Made by a program: the position numbers and the translations under genes. Below the pieces are notes generated by a model. The model was not told the origin of the DNA. It saw nothing but the letters and a program-made list of their open reading frames with translations, and searched no databases. Positions 1-7,910 of a DNA stretch of 64,000 bases are shown here, piece after piece. The stretch is from Cellulomonas gilvus ATCC 13127. GTDB lineage: Bacteria > Actinomycetota > Actinomycetes > Actinomycetales > Cellulomonadaceae. The stretch spans positions 2,790,001 to 2,854,000 of the forward strand of contig NC_015671.1 of the NCBI RefSeq assembly GCF_000218545.1, given 5' to 3'. The stretch's first letter is position 1. The number at the start of each line of letters is the position of its first letter.

Positions 1-156
1 GCTCGCATCGCCCTCACGCGAACCGAGCGCCAGGACCAGGGCGAACAGCGCGGTCACGATCGCGAGCGCGATCGGGGCCTTCCTGCCCACCACCTCGACG
101 CGGCGGTGCTCTCCCGCGGCCGGGACCACGGCCGGGGTCGGTGCCAGGGCGGTCAT
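1..156 (-). CDS. BMP-type ABC transporter permease, second subunit (partial, N-terminus only)
   Basis: Only the first 52 residues lie in the window; the rest runs off base 1. The ATG at 156-154 overlaps the stop of the upstream permease (ATGA), so the two are translationally coupled. A short charged N-terminal tail is followed by the start of a hydrophobic segment (IALAIVTALFALVLAL), as expected for the first membrane helix. The position as fourth gene after lipoprotein, ATPase and first permease is that of the YufQ-type permease of nucleoside importers. The family call rests on context, because too little protein is visible for a domain call. Confidence 0.72.
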   Translation of the reverse strand, partial: MTALAPTPAVVPAAGEHRRVEVVGRKAPIALAIVTALFALVLALGSREGDAS

Positions 157-1466
157 CGTGCAGCTCCGTCGGCCGTCGGGGCGGCGGGCGTCGCCGCCGG
201 GGGTGTGGCGCGGCGGGCGGAGACCCGCCGCTTCGGCTGCGGCAGCCGGAAGATCGCGCGCACCAGCGGGGGTGCGGCGATGAACAGGACGATCAGCGAC
301 TGGACGACGAGGACGATCTCGATCGGGATGCCCTCGGACGCCTGCATCGTGGTGCCGCCGGCCTTGAACGCACCGAACAGCAGGCTCGCGAACAGCACGC
401 CGACCGGCTGCGAGCTGCCGAGCAGCGCGACCGTGATCGCGTCGAAGCCGACGCCCGCGTCGATGCTCGAGCCGAAGCCGGTCGTCGACAGGCCGAGCAC
501 CTGCGTGGCTCCTGCCACGCCGATCAGCGCACCGCCGACCAGCATCGAGACGACGATCGTGCGGGGCACGTTGACCCCCGCGACGCGCCCGGCGTACGGG
601 TTCTCGCCGATGATCCGGAACCGGAAGCCGACGCTGGACCGGTTCAGCAGCCACCAGACGACCCCGACCGCGACGAGCGCCAGGACGAAGCCCAGGTGCA
701 CCGGGAACTGCTTGCCGAACAGGCGCGGCAGGATCGCGGTGGCCTCCATGGGCGGCGTCTTGGGGTTCGCGGAGCCGGGGGCCTGCAGCAGGCCGGGCGT
801 CGCGAGCATGTAGGAGATCAGGTAGAACGCGATGTAGTTGAGCATGATCGTGACGATCACCTCGTGCGCGCCCGTGGTCGCCTTGAGCAGACCCGCGATC
901 CCCGCCCACAGCGCGCCGGCGACGACACCAGCGATGAGCGCGACCAGCAGGTGCAGCCCCGCGGGCAGGTCGAGCCCGAAGCCCACCCAGCCCGCGGCGG
1001 CGGCCGAGACCAGCATCTGCCCCTGGCCACCGATGTTGAACATGCCCGACCGGAAGCCGATCGCGACGCCGAGACCCGCCAGGATCAGCGGCGTCGAGTA
1101 CGTGAGCGACTGCGTCAACGGCCGGATGGCCTGCTCGAACGTGTCGGCGTTGTAGTTGTAGATCGCGCCGCGGAACAGCGCCGTGTACGCACCACCGACC
1201 GCGCTGCCGATCGCCTGCAGCATGTCGCCCGGACGCGAGAAGAAGTACTTCGACGTGTCCTGCACGTCGGGGTCCGTCGCGGCGATCATCACCGATCCCG
1301 CGAGCACGGCCAGGACGACGGCACCCAGGGCCACCGTCCAGCCGCCGGACGTCACGCGGGCGATCGCGTCGCGCCAGCGGCGGTCGTCGCCGTCGTCGGT
1401 CCGGGGCGCGGTCGCGGGTGCGGCCTTGGCCACCGGCGTGGTCGCTGCGCTGTCTGGCGCGCTCAT
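153..1466 (-). CDS. BMP-type (nucleoside-like) ABC transporter permease, first subunit
   Basis: A 437-residue polytopic membrane protein of the BPD_transp_2 type (YufP-like). The long N-terminal cytoplasmic segment is rich in Ala and Pro. The hydrophobic segments include VALGAVVLAVLAGSVMIA, and the motif FNIGGQGQM is typical of the permeases that work with BmpA/PnrA-type binding proteins. It would form the membrane channel with the following permease. The ATG overlaps the stop of the upstream ATPase by 4 bases (ATGA), and its own stop overlaps the next permease in the same way. The substrate is probably a nucleoside or related compound from family knowledge; the sequence itself does not fix it. 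Confidence 0.85.
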   Translation of the reverse strand: MSAPDSAATTPVAKAAPATAPRTDDGDDRRWRDAIARVTSGGWTVALGAVVLAVLAGSVMIAATDPDVQDTSKYFFSRPGDMLQAIGSAVGGAYTALFRGAIYNYNADTFEQAIRPLTQSLTYSTPLILAGLGVAIGFRSGMFNIGGQGQMLVSAAAAGWVGFGLDLPAGLHLLVALIAGVVAGALWAGIAGLLKATTGAHEVIVTIMLNYIAFYLISYMLATPGLLQAPGSANPKTPPMEATAILPRLFGKQFPVHLGFVLALVAVGVVWWLLNRSSVGFRFRIIGENPYAGRVAGVNVPRTIVVSMLVGGALIGVAGATQVLGLSTTGFGSSIDAGVGFDAITVALLGSSQPVGVLFASLLFGAFKAGGTTMQASEGIPIEIVLVVQSLIVLFIAAPPLVRAIFRLPQPKRRVSARRATPPAATPAAPTADGAAR

Positions 1467-2983
1467 GCGGCCTCTCCTGCGTCATCGGGCGCGATGCCGG
1501 CCATCATCAGGCCGATCACGTCGCGCGGAGTCGTCGCGGGCACGATGCCGACCACGCGACCGCGGTACATCACCAGGATCCGGTCCCCGAGCGCGACAGC
1601 CTCGTCGAGCTCGGTCGCCAGCACGATCACGGGGATGCCCGCGTCGCGCGTCTCGACGATGCGCTTGTGGATGAACTCGATCGAACCGACGTCGACGCCG
1701 CGCGTGGGCTGAGCGGCGATGAACACCTTCAGCTCACGCGACAGCTCACGCGCCAGCACGACCTTCTGCTGGTTCCCGCCGGACAGGCGGCCCGCGGGCA
1801 CGTCGATGCCCTGCGTCCGGATGTCGAACTCGTCGACCTTGTCCACCGCGAACTTGTCGCGCGCCTTGAGCTGGAGCATCCCGTGGCGCGCGAACGGCAG
1901 CTCGTCGGCCCGGTTGAGCATGAGGTTCTCGGCGACCGTGAACGTGCCGACGAGCCCGTCGACCCCGCGGTCCTCGGGCACGAACCCGACACCCGCGTCG
2001 ATCAGCTGGCGCACGGACTTGCCCACGAGCTCCTGGCCGTCGAGCCGGATGCTGCCCGTGACGTGCGGCTGCAGGCCGGCGAGCGCCTCGGCGAGCTCGG
2101 TCTGGCCGTTGCCCTGGACACCGGCCACGACCAGCACCTCGCCGCCGCGCACCGTGAACGTGACGTCGTCGACCAGCACGGTGCCGCGCGGGTCGATCAC
2201 GTCGAGCTGCTCGACCTCGAGCACGGACCCGCCGTACTGCGGGGCGTCCTTGTGCACGGTGAGCTCGACGGCGCGCCCGACCATGAGCGCGGCCAGCTCC
2301 GCGTCGGTCGCGCCGGGGGCGGCCTCACCCACGATCGCGCCGCGTCGCACGACCGTGATGCGGTCCGCCACCGCGCGGACCTCGCGCAGCTTGTGGGTGA
2401 TGAACACGATCGCGACGCCCTCGGACTTGAGCTGGCGCATGATCGCCATCAGCTCGTCGGTCTCCTGCGGCGTCAGGACGGCGGTCGGCTCGTCGAACAC
2501 GAGGACCTTGGCGTCCCGGGACAGCGCCTTGATGATCTCGACGCGCTGCTGCACGCCGACGGGCAGCTCCTCGACGAGCGCGTCCGGGTCGACGTGGAAG
2601 CCGAACCGGTCGGCGATCTCCTTGACCTTGGCGCGGCCGGCCTCGAGGTCGAGGCGGCCACCGCCGCGCGTCTGCTCGTTGCCGAGCAGCACGTTCTCGG
2701 CGACCGTGAAGACGGGGATGAGCATGAAGTGCTGGTGCACCATGCCGATGCCGGCCGCCATCGCGTCACCCGGGCCGGAGAAGTGCTGGACGACGTCGTC
2801 CAGGACGATCTCGCCCTCGTCCGCGGTGTACAGGCCGTACAGGACGTTCATCAGCGTCGACTTGCCGGCGCCGTTCTCGCCGAGCAGGCAGTGGATCTCG
2901 CCTGGTTCGACGACGAGGTCGATGTGGTCGTTGGCGACCAGCGACCCGAACCGCTTGGTGATGCCTCGAAGCTCCAGCCTCAT
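1463..2983 (-). CDS. BMP-type ABC transporter ATP-binding protein (two fused ABC domains)
   Basis: A 506-residue protein with two consecutive ATPase domains, the layout of nucleoside and sugar importers of the YufO/RbsA type. Domain 1 has a full Walker A (GENGAGKST, about residue 35) and Walker B (VLVFDEPTAVL). Domain 2 has a degenerate Walker A (GVQGNGQTE) but a good signature (LSGGNQQKV), so the sites are asymmetric, as is usual in this family. I chose the ATG at 2983, which has GAGG 7 bases upstream, over an in-frame start 36 bases earlier. It is separated from the binding-protein gene by a strong hairpin and is coupled to the downstream permease. Confidence 0.9.
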   Translation of the reverse strand: MRLELRGITKRFGSLVANDHIDLVVEPGEIHCLLGENGAGKSTLMNVLYGLYTADEGEIVLDDVVQHFSGPGDAMAAGIGMVHQHFMLIPVFTVAENVLLGNEQTRGGGRLDLEAGRAKVKEIADRFGFHVDPDALVEELPVGVQQRVEIIKALSRDAKVLVFDEPTAVLTPQETDELMAIMRQLKSEGVAIVFITHKLREVRAVADRITVVRRGAIVGEAAPGATDAELAALMVGRAVELTVHKDAPQYGGSVLEVEQLDVIDPRGTVLVDDVTFTVRGGEVLVVAGVQGNGQTELAEALAGLQPHVTGSIRLDGQELVGKSVRQLIDAGVGFVPEDRGVDGLVGTFTVAENLMLNRADELPFARHGMLQLKARDKFAVDKVDEFDIRTQGIDVPAGRLSGGNQQKVVLARELSRELKVFIAAQPTRGVDVGSIEFIHKRIVETRDAGIPVIVLATELDEAVALGDRILVMYRGRVVGIVPATTPRDVIGLMMAGIAPDDAGEAA

Positions 2984-3024
2984 GGGGGTGATCCTCGTTC
3001 CGGGCGGCGACGGCCGCACGACGA

Positions 3025-3060
3025 CACGCGGCGGGGAGGCCGGAGCCCCCCCGCCGCGTG
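3025..3060 (-). terminator. Strong hairpin between binding-protein gene and ATPase gene
   Basis: CACGCGGCGGGG (3025-3036) pairs perfectly with CCCCGCCGCGTG (3049-3060). After one mismatch the stem continues with GGC/GCC around a CGGA loop, about 15 pairs in all. No T-tract follows on the minus strand. In this position it may protect the upstream bmp mRNA from 3' decay or cut down read-through, giving more binding protein than ATPase. Confidence 0.65.
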
Positions 3061-3076
3061 ATGGTTCAGCGGGTCG

Positions 3077-4195
3077 TCACTCGGCGAGGTACGAGGTGAC
3101 CTCGACCTTGCCCGAGACGATGTCGAGCTGGAGCTGCTCCACCTCGGCCCACAGCGCCGGGTCGACCTTGCTCTCGAAGTTGTGCAGCGGGGCCAGGCCC
3201 ACGCCGCCGTTCTCGAGCGTGCCGACGTACGCCTCGGGGTCCCACGCGCCGCTGCCGGCAGCGGTGACCGCGTCGAACGTCGAGACGTCCATCTTCTTGA
3301 GGATCGAGGTCAGGATCATGTCCTGCGTGCTCGGGTCCGTGTTGAAGACGTCGGCGTCCACGCCGATCAGCGCGACGTCGTTGCCGGAGTCCGCGATCGC
3401 GTCCATGGCCGACTGGTAGATGGGGCCACCGACGGGCAGGATCACGTCGACGCCCTGGTCGATGATGCCGGCCGCGATCTCCTTGGCCTTGTCGTTGGCG
3501 GCGAAGCCACCCGTGAACGAGCCCTGGTCGCCACCCTCGTAGCCGACGACCTTGACGTCCTTCTTCTTGACCTCGTTGTAGTGCTCGACGCCCTGCTTGA
3601 AGCCGTCCATGAAGATCGTCACGGTCGGGTAGGGCTGGCCGCCGAACGTGCCGACCTTGCCCGTCTTGGAGTAGCCGGCCGACAGGTAGCCCGCGAGGAA
3701 CGCGGCCTGCGACGTGTCGTAGAGCAGCGGCTTGATGTTCTCGGCGTCCTTCGTGCCGTCGAAGTCGTTGTCCGCCGCGTCGTCCACCAGGATGTAGTGG
3801 ACGTCGGGGTTCTCGGTCGCCGACGTGACGGTGTCGGCCGAGAGCGCGAAGCCGACCGAGACGATCGCGTCGCAGCCCTCCGAGACCAGGCTCTGCAGGT
3901 TGCCCGCGAACTCCGTCGCCGCGTCCGACTGCACCTCGGCGAACTCCGCGCCCAGGTCGTCCGCAGCCTTCTTGGCGCCTTCGTAGCTGAGCTGGTTGAA
4001 GCTCTTGTCGTCGAAGCCGCCCTCGTCGGAGACGATGCAGGCCTTGAAGTCCGACGTCGGGGTGGTCGGCTCGGACGACTCGTTCGTCGCCGCCGCGCCC
4101 GGCGTCGTCGGGGTCTCGTCGGGGGCGTCGCCACACGCCGCGAGCGCGAGGGCGACCGCCCCGCTGAGGGCGGCCACACGGATGAGCTTCTTCAC
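3077..4195 (-). CDS. BMP family substrate-binding lipoprotein
   Basis: A 372-residue extracytoplasmic binding protein of the BmpA/PnrA/Med class. The signal peptide (KKLIRVAAL, then a hydrophobic core) ends in a lipobox LAAC with Cys21 as the lipidated residue; an acidic Thr/Pro-rich linker follows. The mature part starts with the family pattern FKACIVSDEGGFDDKSFNQ, and ILPVGGPIYQSA lies later. It would capture a nucleoside-like ligand outside the membrane and hand it to the permeases encoded downstream. The start is GTG, with AGGAG about 6 bases upstream. It is the first gene of the operon. Confidence 0.93.
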   Translation of the reverse strand: MKKLIRVAALSGAVALALAACGDAPDETPTTPGAAATNESSEPTTPTSDFKACIVSDEGGFDDKSFNQLSYEGAKKAADDLGAEFAEVQSDAATEFAGNLQSLVSEGCDAIVSVGFALSADTVTSATENPDVHYILVDDAADNDFDGTKDAENIKPLLYDTSQAAFLAGYLSAGYSKTGKVGTFGGQPYPTVTIFMDGFKQGVEHYNEVKKKDVKVVGYEGGDQGSFTGGFAANDKAKEIAAGIIDQGVDVILPVGGPIYQSAMDAIADSGNDVALIGVDADVFNTDPSTQDMILTSILKKMDVSTFDAVTAAGSGAWDPEAYVGTLENGGVGLAPLHNFESKVDPALWAEVEQLQLDIVSGKVEVTSYLAE

Positions 4196-4297
4196 GCGTC
4201 TCTCCTGGATCTCGTCAGTACGCCGCCGCTGCGCGCACGCGGTGGACGCGGCGCGCGGTCCCGTCCGTGGGTCGAACGGGGCGGCATCGATGGTGGG

Positions 4298-4369
4298 ACT
4301 GTAGTGAGCCCGCGATGACCAGCACGTTACCGGCCGGTATCTGCGCAGGTTCCGTTACTGAGTTGGAAC
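4298..4369 (-). promoter_or_regulatory. Candidate control region of the BMP importer operon
   Basis: In the 218-base gap before the lipoprotein gene, a possible -10 (TACAGT) lies at 4303-4298 on the minus strand, with no good -35. Upstream are a 12-base palindrome TACCGGCCGGTA (4328-4339) and an inverted repeat GTTCC/GGAAC with an 11-base spacer (4349-4369). Either could be an operator. No regulator gene adjoins, so the binding factor is unknown. Confidence 0.35.
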
Positions 4370-4413
4370 ATCCGCCCAGGTGACGGACGCCTTGACCGCG
4401 ATGCGAGACGTCT

Positions 4414-5667
4414 TCACCCGCGTGCGCCGGCGACGAGCGCGGCGCGCGCGAGCAGCAGCGCACCCGCCTCGACCGCGCGCTCGTCGACCACCAGGTCGCC
4501 CTGGTGGATGTCGTACGTGCGCCCGCCCGGCGTCCGGGTGCCCAGGCGCGCCATCGCGCCCGGGACGCGCGTCAGGTACCACGCGAAGTCCTCCCCGCCG
4601 AGCGACTGCTCGGTGAGCGTGACGGCGTGCTCGCCCAGCACGTCACGTGCCGCGGCCTCGAGCACGCCCGTCGCACGCTCGTCGTTCTCGACGGGCGGGA
4701 CGCCGCGCTGGTGCCGGATCTCGACCTCGACGCCGAACGGCGCCACCACCTGCTCGACCGCGTCGTGGAACACCTGCGACGCCTTCTCCCACGCGCGCAC
4801 GTCCAGGCAGCGCAGCGTCCCCCGCACGTGACCTGTGCCCGGGATGACGTTGTGCGCCGTGCCCGCCTGGATCGCGCCCCACGTGAGGTTGACGCCCGAG
4901 CGCGGGTCCAGCCGCCGGCCCAGGATGGCCGGCACCTGCGTCACCACCTGCGCCATCGCGAACACCAGGTCGCCCGTGAGGTGCGGGCGCGACGTGTGCC
5001 CGCCCGGGCCTGTGAACGTGACCGTGACCTCGTCGCTGGCCGACGTGATGGGGCCGATGCGTGTGCCCACCTGGCCCACGTCGAGCTTGGGGTCGCAGTG
5101 CACCGCGAAGATGGTCGCGACGCCGTCGATGCCGCCCGCGCGGATCACGTCGAGCGAGCCTCCGGGCTGCACCTCCTCGGCCGGCTGGAACACCAGCCGG
5201 ACCCCCGTGGTCAGCTCACCCGCCGCCGCGAGCTCCGCGAGCGCGAGGCCCGCGCCCAGCACCGCGGTGGTGTGCACGTCGTGCCCGCACGCGTGCGCGA
5301 CGCCGCGGTGCCCGGACGTCCACGGCAGCCCGCACTCGTCGAGGACCGGCAGCGCGTCGAGGTCGGCGCGCAGGCCCACACGGCCGCGCCCCGACACGGC
5401 GTGCGACGGGCCGATGTCGCACACCAGTCCGCTGCCCGGCAGCAGCTCGGGCGCCAGGCCCGCCGCGCGCAGGCGCTCGGCGACCACGCGCGTCGTGCGC
5501 TCCTCGGTGCGCGCCAGCTCGGGGTGGGCGTGCAGGTCGCGCCGGATCGCGACGAGCTCGTCCCGCAGGTCCGCGACCAGCTCGGCGAGGCGCCGCACCG
5601 CGGGCGCAGCGGGCGCGGGCCGCAGCGAGTCGAGCGGCAGGACGTCGGCGGAGGGCTGCACAGGCAC
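4414..5667 (-). CDS. M20 family amidohydrolase (N-acyl amino acid / hippurate hydrolase type)
   Basis: A 417-residue cytoplasmic metallohydrolase of the M20D group, which cleaves N-acyl or N-carbamoyl amino acids. It begins the catalytic part with RRDLHAHPELA, then shows the metal-binding CGHDVHT and the catalytic Glu pair in FQPAEEVQPGGS. A dimerisation-domain signature GPGGHTSRPH follows, and a C-terminal metal ligand region contains GGEDFAWYL. The start is GTG at 5667. A TAACCT -10 box 6 bases before it suggests a leaderless mRNA. The physiological substrate cannot be read from the sequence. It lies upstream of, and in the same direction as, the BMP importer, but a 218-base gap argues for separate promoters. 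Confidence 0.88.
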   Translation of the reverse strand: MPVQPSADVLPLDSLRPAPAAPAVRRLAELVADLRDELVAIRRDLHAHPELARTEERTTRVVAERLRAAGLAPELLPGSGLVCDIGPSHAVSGRGRVGLRADLDALPVLDECGLPWTSGHRGVAHACGHDVHTTAVLGAGLALAELAAAGELTTGVRLVFQPAEEVQPGGSLDVIRAGGIDGVATIFAVHCDPKLDVGQVGTRIGPITSASDEVTVTFTGPGGHTSRPHLTGDLVFAMAQVVTQVPAILGRRLDPRSGVNLTWGAIQAGTAHNVIPGTGHVRGTLRCLDVRAWEKASQVFHDAVEQVVAPFGVEVEIRHQRGVPPVENDERATGVLEAAARDVLGEHAVTLTEQSLGGEDFAWYLTRVPGAMARLGTRTPGGRTYDIHQGDLVVDERAVEAGALLLARAALVAGARG

Positions 5668-5673
5668 GACGCG

Positions 5674-5679
5674 AGGTTA
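5674..5679 (-). promoter_or_regulatory. -10 box of a leaderless amidohydrolase transcript
   Basis: TAACCT on the minus strand ends 6 bases before the GTG at 5667, so the predicted +1 falls on or next to the start codon. No Shine-Dalgarno sequence is present. Confidence 0.5.
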
Positions 5680-5690
5680 TCCCCGGGCGC

Positions 5691-6821
5691 TCACAGCAGG
5701 TCCTCGCGTCCCACCGTGCGCCAGCCGTCCACCGCCGCCTTGACGTCCTGCGCGCGCGCCCGCGTCGTCACCAGGAGCGCATCCGGCGTGTCGACGACGA
5801 CCGCGTCGGGCACGCCCACGACGGCCACCGTGCGTCCGGCGGCGGGCACGACGAACGCGCCGTCGGCCGCGACGCGCAGCACCGCGGCGGGCTCGCCCAG
5901 CGTGTCGCTGCCGAGCAGGCCCGCGAGCGACGCGAAGTCGCCCACGTCGTCCCAGCCGAACGCGCCGGGCACCACCGCGACGCCACCCGCCGCGGCGACG
6001 GGCTCGGCGATCGCGTGGTCGATCGCGATCTTGGTCAGGCCCGGCCAGACGCGCGCCAGCACCTCGTCGCGCGCGGGCGAGTCCCACGCGGCCGCGATCT
6101 CGCGCAGCCCCGCCGCGAGCGCGGGCAGCTCACGTGCCAGGTGGTCGAGCAGCACGGCGGCGCGCACCACGAACATGCCCGCGTTCCACCGGTACTCACC
6201 CGTGGCGAGGTACTCCGCGGCGGTCTGTGCGTCCGGCTTCTCGGTGAAGCCCGCGACGTGCCGCGCGCTCGGCGCCGCCGGCACGCCGAGCGGCCCCGCC
6301 TGACGGACGTACCCGAACGCGGTCGACGGACCCGTCGCGGCGATCCCGATGGTCACGACGAAGCCCTCACGCGCGGCGGCCACGGCCTCCCGCACCGCGG
6401 CGTGGAACTCGTGCGTCCGGTCGATCACGTGGTCGGCCGCGAACGAGCCGAGCACCACGTCCGGTCCGTGGCGCTCGAGCAGCACGGCCGCGGCGAGGCC
6501 GATCGCCGCCATCGAGTCGCGCGGCGAGGGCTCGACCAGGAGGCGCGCGTGGTCCTCCCCCACCCCGAGCGACGGGACCTGCTCGGCCACCGCGGCCGCG
6601 TGGCGCACGCCCGTGACCACCACGACGCCCGCGGGCCCGGTGAGCGGCTCGAGCCGGTCGACCGTCGCCTGCAGCAGCGTCCGGCCCGTGCCCGTCAGGT
6701 CCAGCAGGAACTTGGGGTGGCCCGCCCGGGACAGCGGCCACAGCCGCGTGCCCGCACCGCCGGCGGGCACCACCGCGTGGAACCCGGGGATGGGCGCGGA
6801 CGTCACGGGCTCGTCTGACAT
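5691..6821 (-). CDS. manC: Mannose-1-phosphate guanylyltransferase
   Basis: A 376-residue nucleotidyltransferase that makes GDP-mannose from mannose-1-phosphate and GTP, the mannose donor for cell-envelope glycans and protein mannosylation. The nucleotide-binding signature is at the N-terminus (PAGGAGTRLWPLSRAGHPKF). GSFAADHVI and the later FTEKPD and WNAGMFV motifs are typical of this family. It has only the transferase part, without the isomerase domain of bifunctional enzymes. The start is ATG 6821; the much longer open frame upstream is not coding. A TAGCCT box 7 bases before the ATG implies a leaderless transcript. It is divergent from sdhC. Confidence 0.9.
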   Translation of the reverse strand: MSDEPVTSAPIPGFHAVVPAGGAGTRLWPLSRAGHPKFLLDLTGTGRTLLQATVDRLEPLTGPAGVVVVTGVRHAAAVAEQVPSLGVGEDHARLLVEPSPRDSMAAIGLAAAVLLERHGPDVVLGSFAADHVIDRTHEFHAAVREAVAAAREGFVVTIGIAATGPSTAFGYVRQAGPLGVPAAPSARHVAGFTEKPDAQTAAEYLATGEYRWNAGMFVVRAAVLLDHLARELPALAAGLREIAAAWDSPARDEVLARVWPGLTKIAIDHAIAEPVAAAGGVAVVPGAFGWDDVGDFASLAGLLGSDTLGEPAAVLRVAADGAFVVPAAGRTVAVVGVPDAVVVDTPDALLVTTRARAQDVKAAVDGWRTVGREDLL

Positions 6822-6828
6822 GCGGGTC

Positions 6829-6834
6829 AGGCTA
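6829..6834 (-). promoter_or_regulatory. -10 box of a leaderless manC transcript
   Basis: TAGCCT (minus strand) is followed by 7 bases and then the ATG at 6821. No Shine-Dalgarno sequence is seen, consistent with leaderless initiation. Confidence 0.55.
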
Positions 6835-6914
6835 GCCGTCGGGGGTGCGCGCGGACCGGGTCCGCACCCGCCCGAGCCGCCCGCGCTGTGGACTTGCTCA
6901 CACGCAGGGACCTT

Positions 6915-6957
6915 GGACCTAGGTCCGTGCAGCGGGGCCCGCGGGGGTCTATACAGT
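6915..6957 (+). promoter_or_regulatory. sdh operon upstream region: palindrome and candidate -10
   Basis: A perfect 12-base palindrome GGACCTAGGTCC (6915-6926) lies 24 bases before a TATACAGT stretch (6950-6957) that could hold the -10 of sdhC. The predicted leader would be about 50 bases. I cannot place a convincing -35. The palindrome could be an operator upstream of the promoter core. Confidence 0.4.
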
Positions 6958-7013
6958 GAGCAAGCCCACGGGACGACGTCGTCCCACCCCTGACTCGCCA
7001 GGAGGCACCCCCC

Positions 7014-7433
7014 GTGTCCGCAGCGCCAACCGCGCCCTCCTCGCCACCCGCGAGGAAGAAGGCGCCCGTCGGCACGCTCTACCGAGGGCGTGAAGGCATG
7101 TGGTCCTGGGTCGCGCACCGCGTGACCGGCGTCGCGATCTTCTTCTTCCTGCTGGTGCACGTGCTCGACACGTCGCTGGTGCGCGTCTCCCCCGAGGCCT
7201 ACAACGACGTGATCGGGACGTACAAGAACCCGATCATGGGCCTGGGCGAGGCGGGCCTCGTCGCCGCGATCGTCTTCCACGCGTTCAACGGGATCCGGAT
7301 CATCCTGGTCGACTTCTGGGCCAAGGGCCCGAAGTACCAGCGCGTGATGCTGTGGATCGTCCTGGGCCTGTTCGTCGTGACCATGGCGGGCTTCCTGCCG
7401 CGGCACCTGATGCACGTGTTCGGGGGCGAGTGA
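7014..7433 (+). CDS. sdhC: Succinate dehydrogenase cytochrome b556 subunit
   Basis: A 139-residue membrane-anchor subunit of complex II. After a Pro/Ala-rich N-terminus, three hydrophobic helices follow. WSWVAHRVTGVAIFFFLLVH carries the conserved HR-TG motif and a candidate haem-ligand His, and the later VFHAFNGIRIIL is the second conserved segment. It anchors SdhAB to the inner face of the membrane and takes part in quinone reduction. The GTG start has AGGAGG at 7000-7005. It is the first gene of sdhCDAB; its TGA overlaps the next ATG (TGATG). Confidence 0.95.
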   Translation: MSAAPTAPSSPPARKKAPVGTLYRGREGMWSWVAHRVTGVAIFFFLLVHVLDTSLVRVSPEAYNDVIGTYKNPIMGLGEAGLVAAIVFHAFNGIRIILVDFWAKGPKYQRVMLWIVLGLFVVTMAGFLPRHLMHVFGGE

Positions 7434-7891
7434 TGACCACGATCGCGGATCCCAAGGCGCCGCGTCCCCCGCGCGCCCGTCCGGCACGGCTGACCACGCG
7501 CGGCAACACCGAGCTCTACGGCTGGATCTTCATGCGCGCGTCGGGCGCGCTGCTGCTCGTCCTGATCTTCGGCCACCTGTTCGTCAACCTCGTCGCCGGT
7601 GACGGCGTCAAGGCCATCGACTTCGGGTTCGTCGCCGGCAAGTGGGCCTCGCCGCTGTGGCAGGTCTGGGACCTGCTGATGCTGTGGCTCGCGATGATCC
7701 ACGGCACCAACGGCATGCGCACGATCGTCAACGACTACGCCGAGAAGGACAGCACGCGCCTGGTGCTCAAGGGCCTGCTGTACCTCGCGTTCGTCGTGAC
7801 CGTGGTCCTGGGGACGCTCGTGATCTTCACGTTCGACCCGTGCCCCACCGACGCGCCGCTGGACCTGCTGCCGTCGTTCTGCACCGCCTGA
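7433..7891 (+). CDS. sdhD: Succinate dehydrogenase hydrophobic membrane anchor subunit
   Basis: A 152-residue second anchor subunit with three membrane helices ([20 protein letters not shown]; the segment around [16 protein letters not shown]; the segment around [17 protein letters not shown]). The His-bearing motifs fit haem and quinone binding. The ATG shares its first base with the last base of the sdhC stop, so translation is coupled. Longer open frames upstream in this phase are shadows of sdhC. The C-terminus ends shortly after the last helix with a Cys- and Pro-containing tail. Confidence 0.93.
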   Translation: MTTIADPKAPRPPRARPARLTTRGNTELYGWIFMRASGALLLVLIFGHLFVNLVAGDGVKAIDFGFVAGKWASPLWQVWDLLMLWLAMIHGTNGMRTIVNDYAEKDSTRLVLKGLLYLAFVVTVVLGTLVIFTFDPCPTDAPLDLLPSFCTA

Positions 7892-7910
7892 CGCCCGAAG
7901 GAACCGAGAC

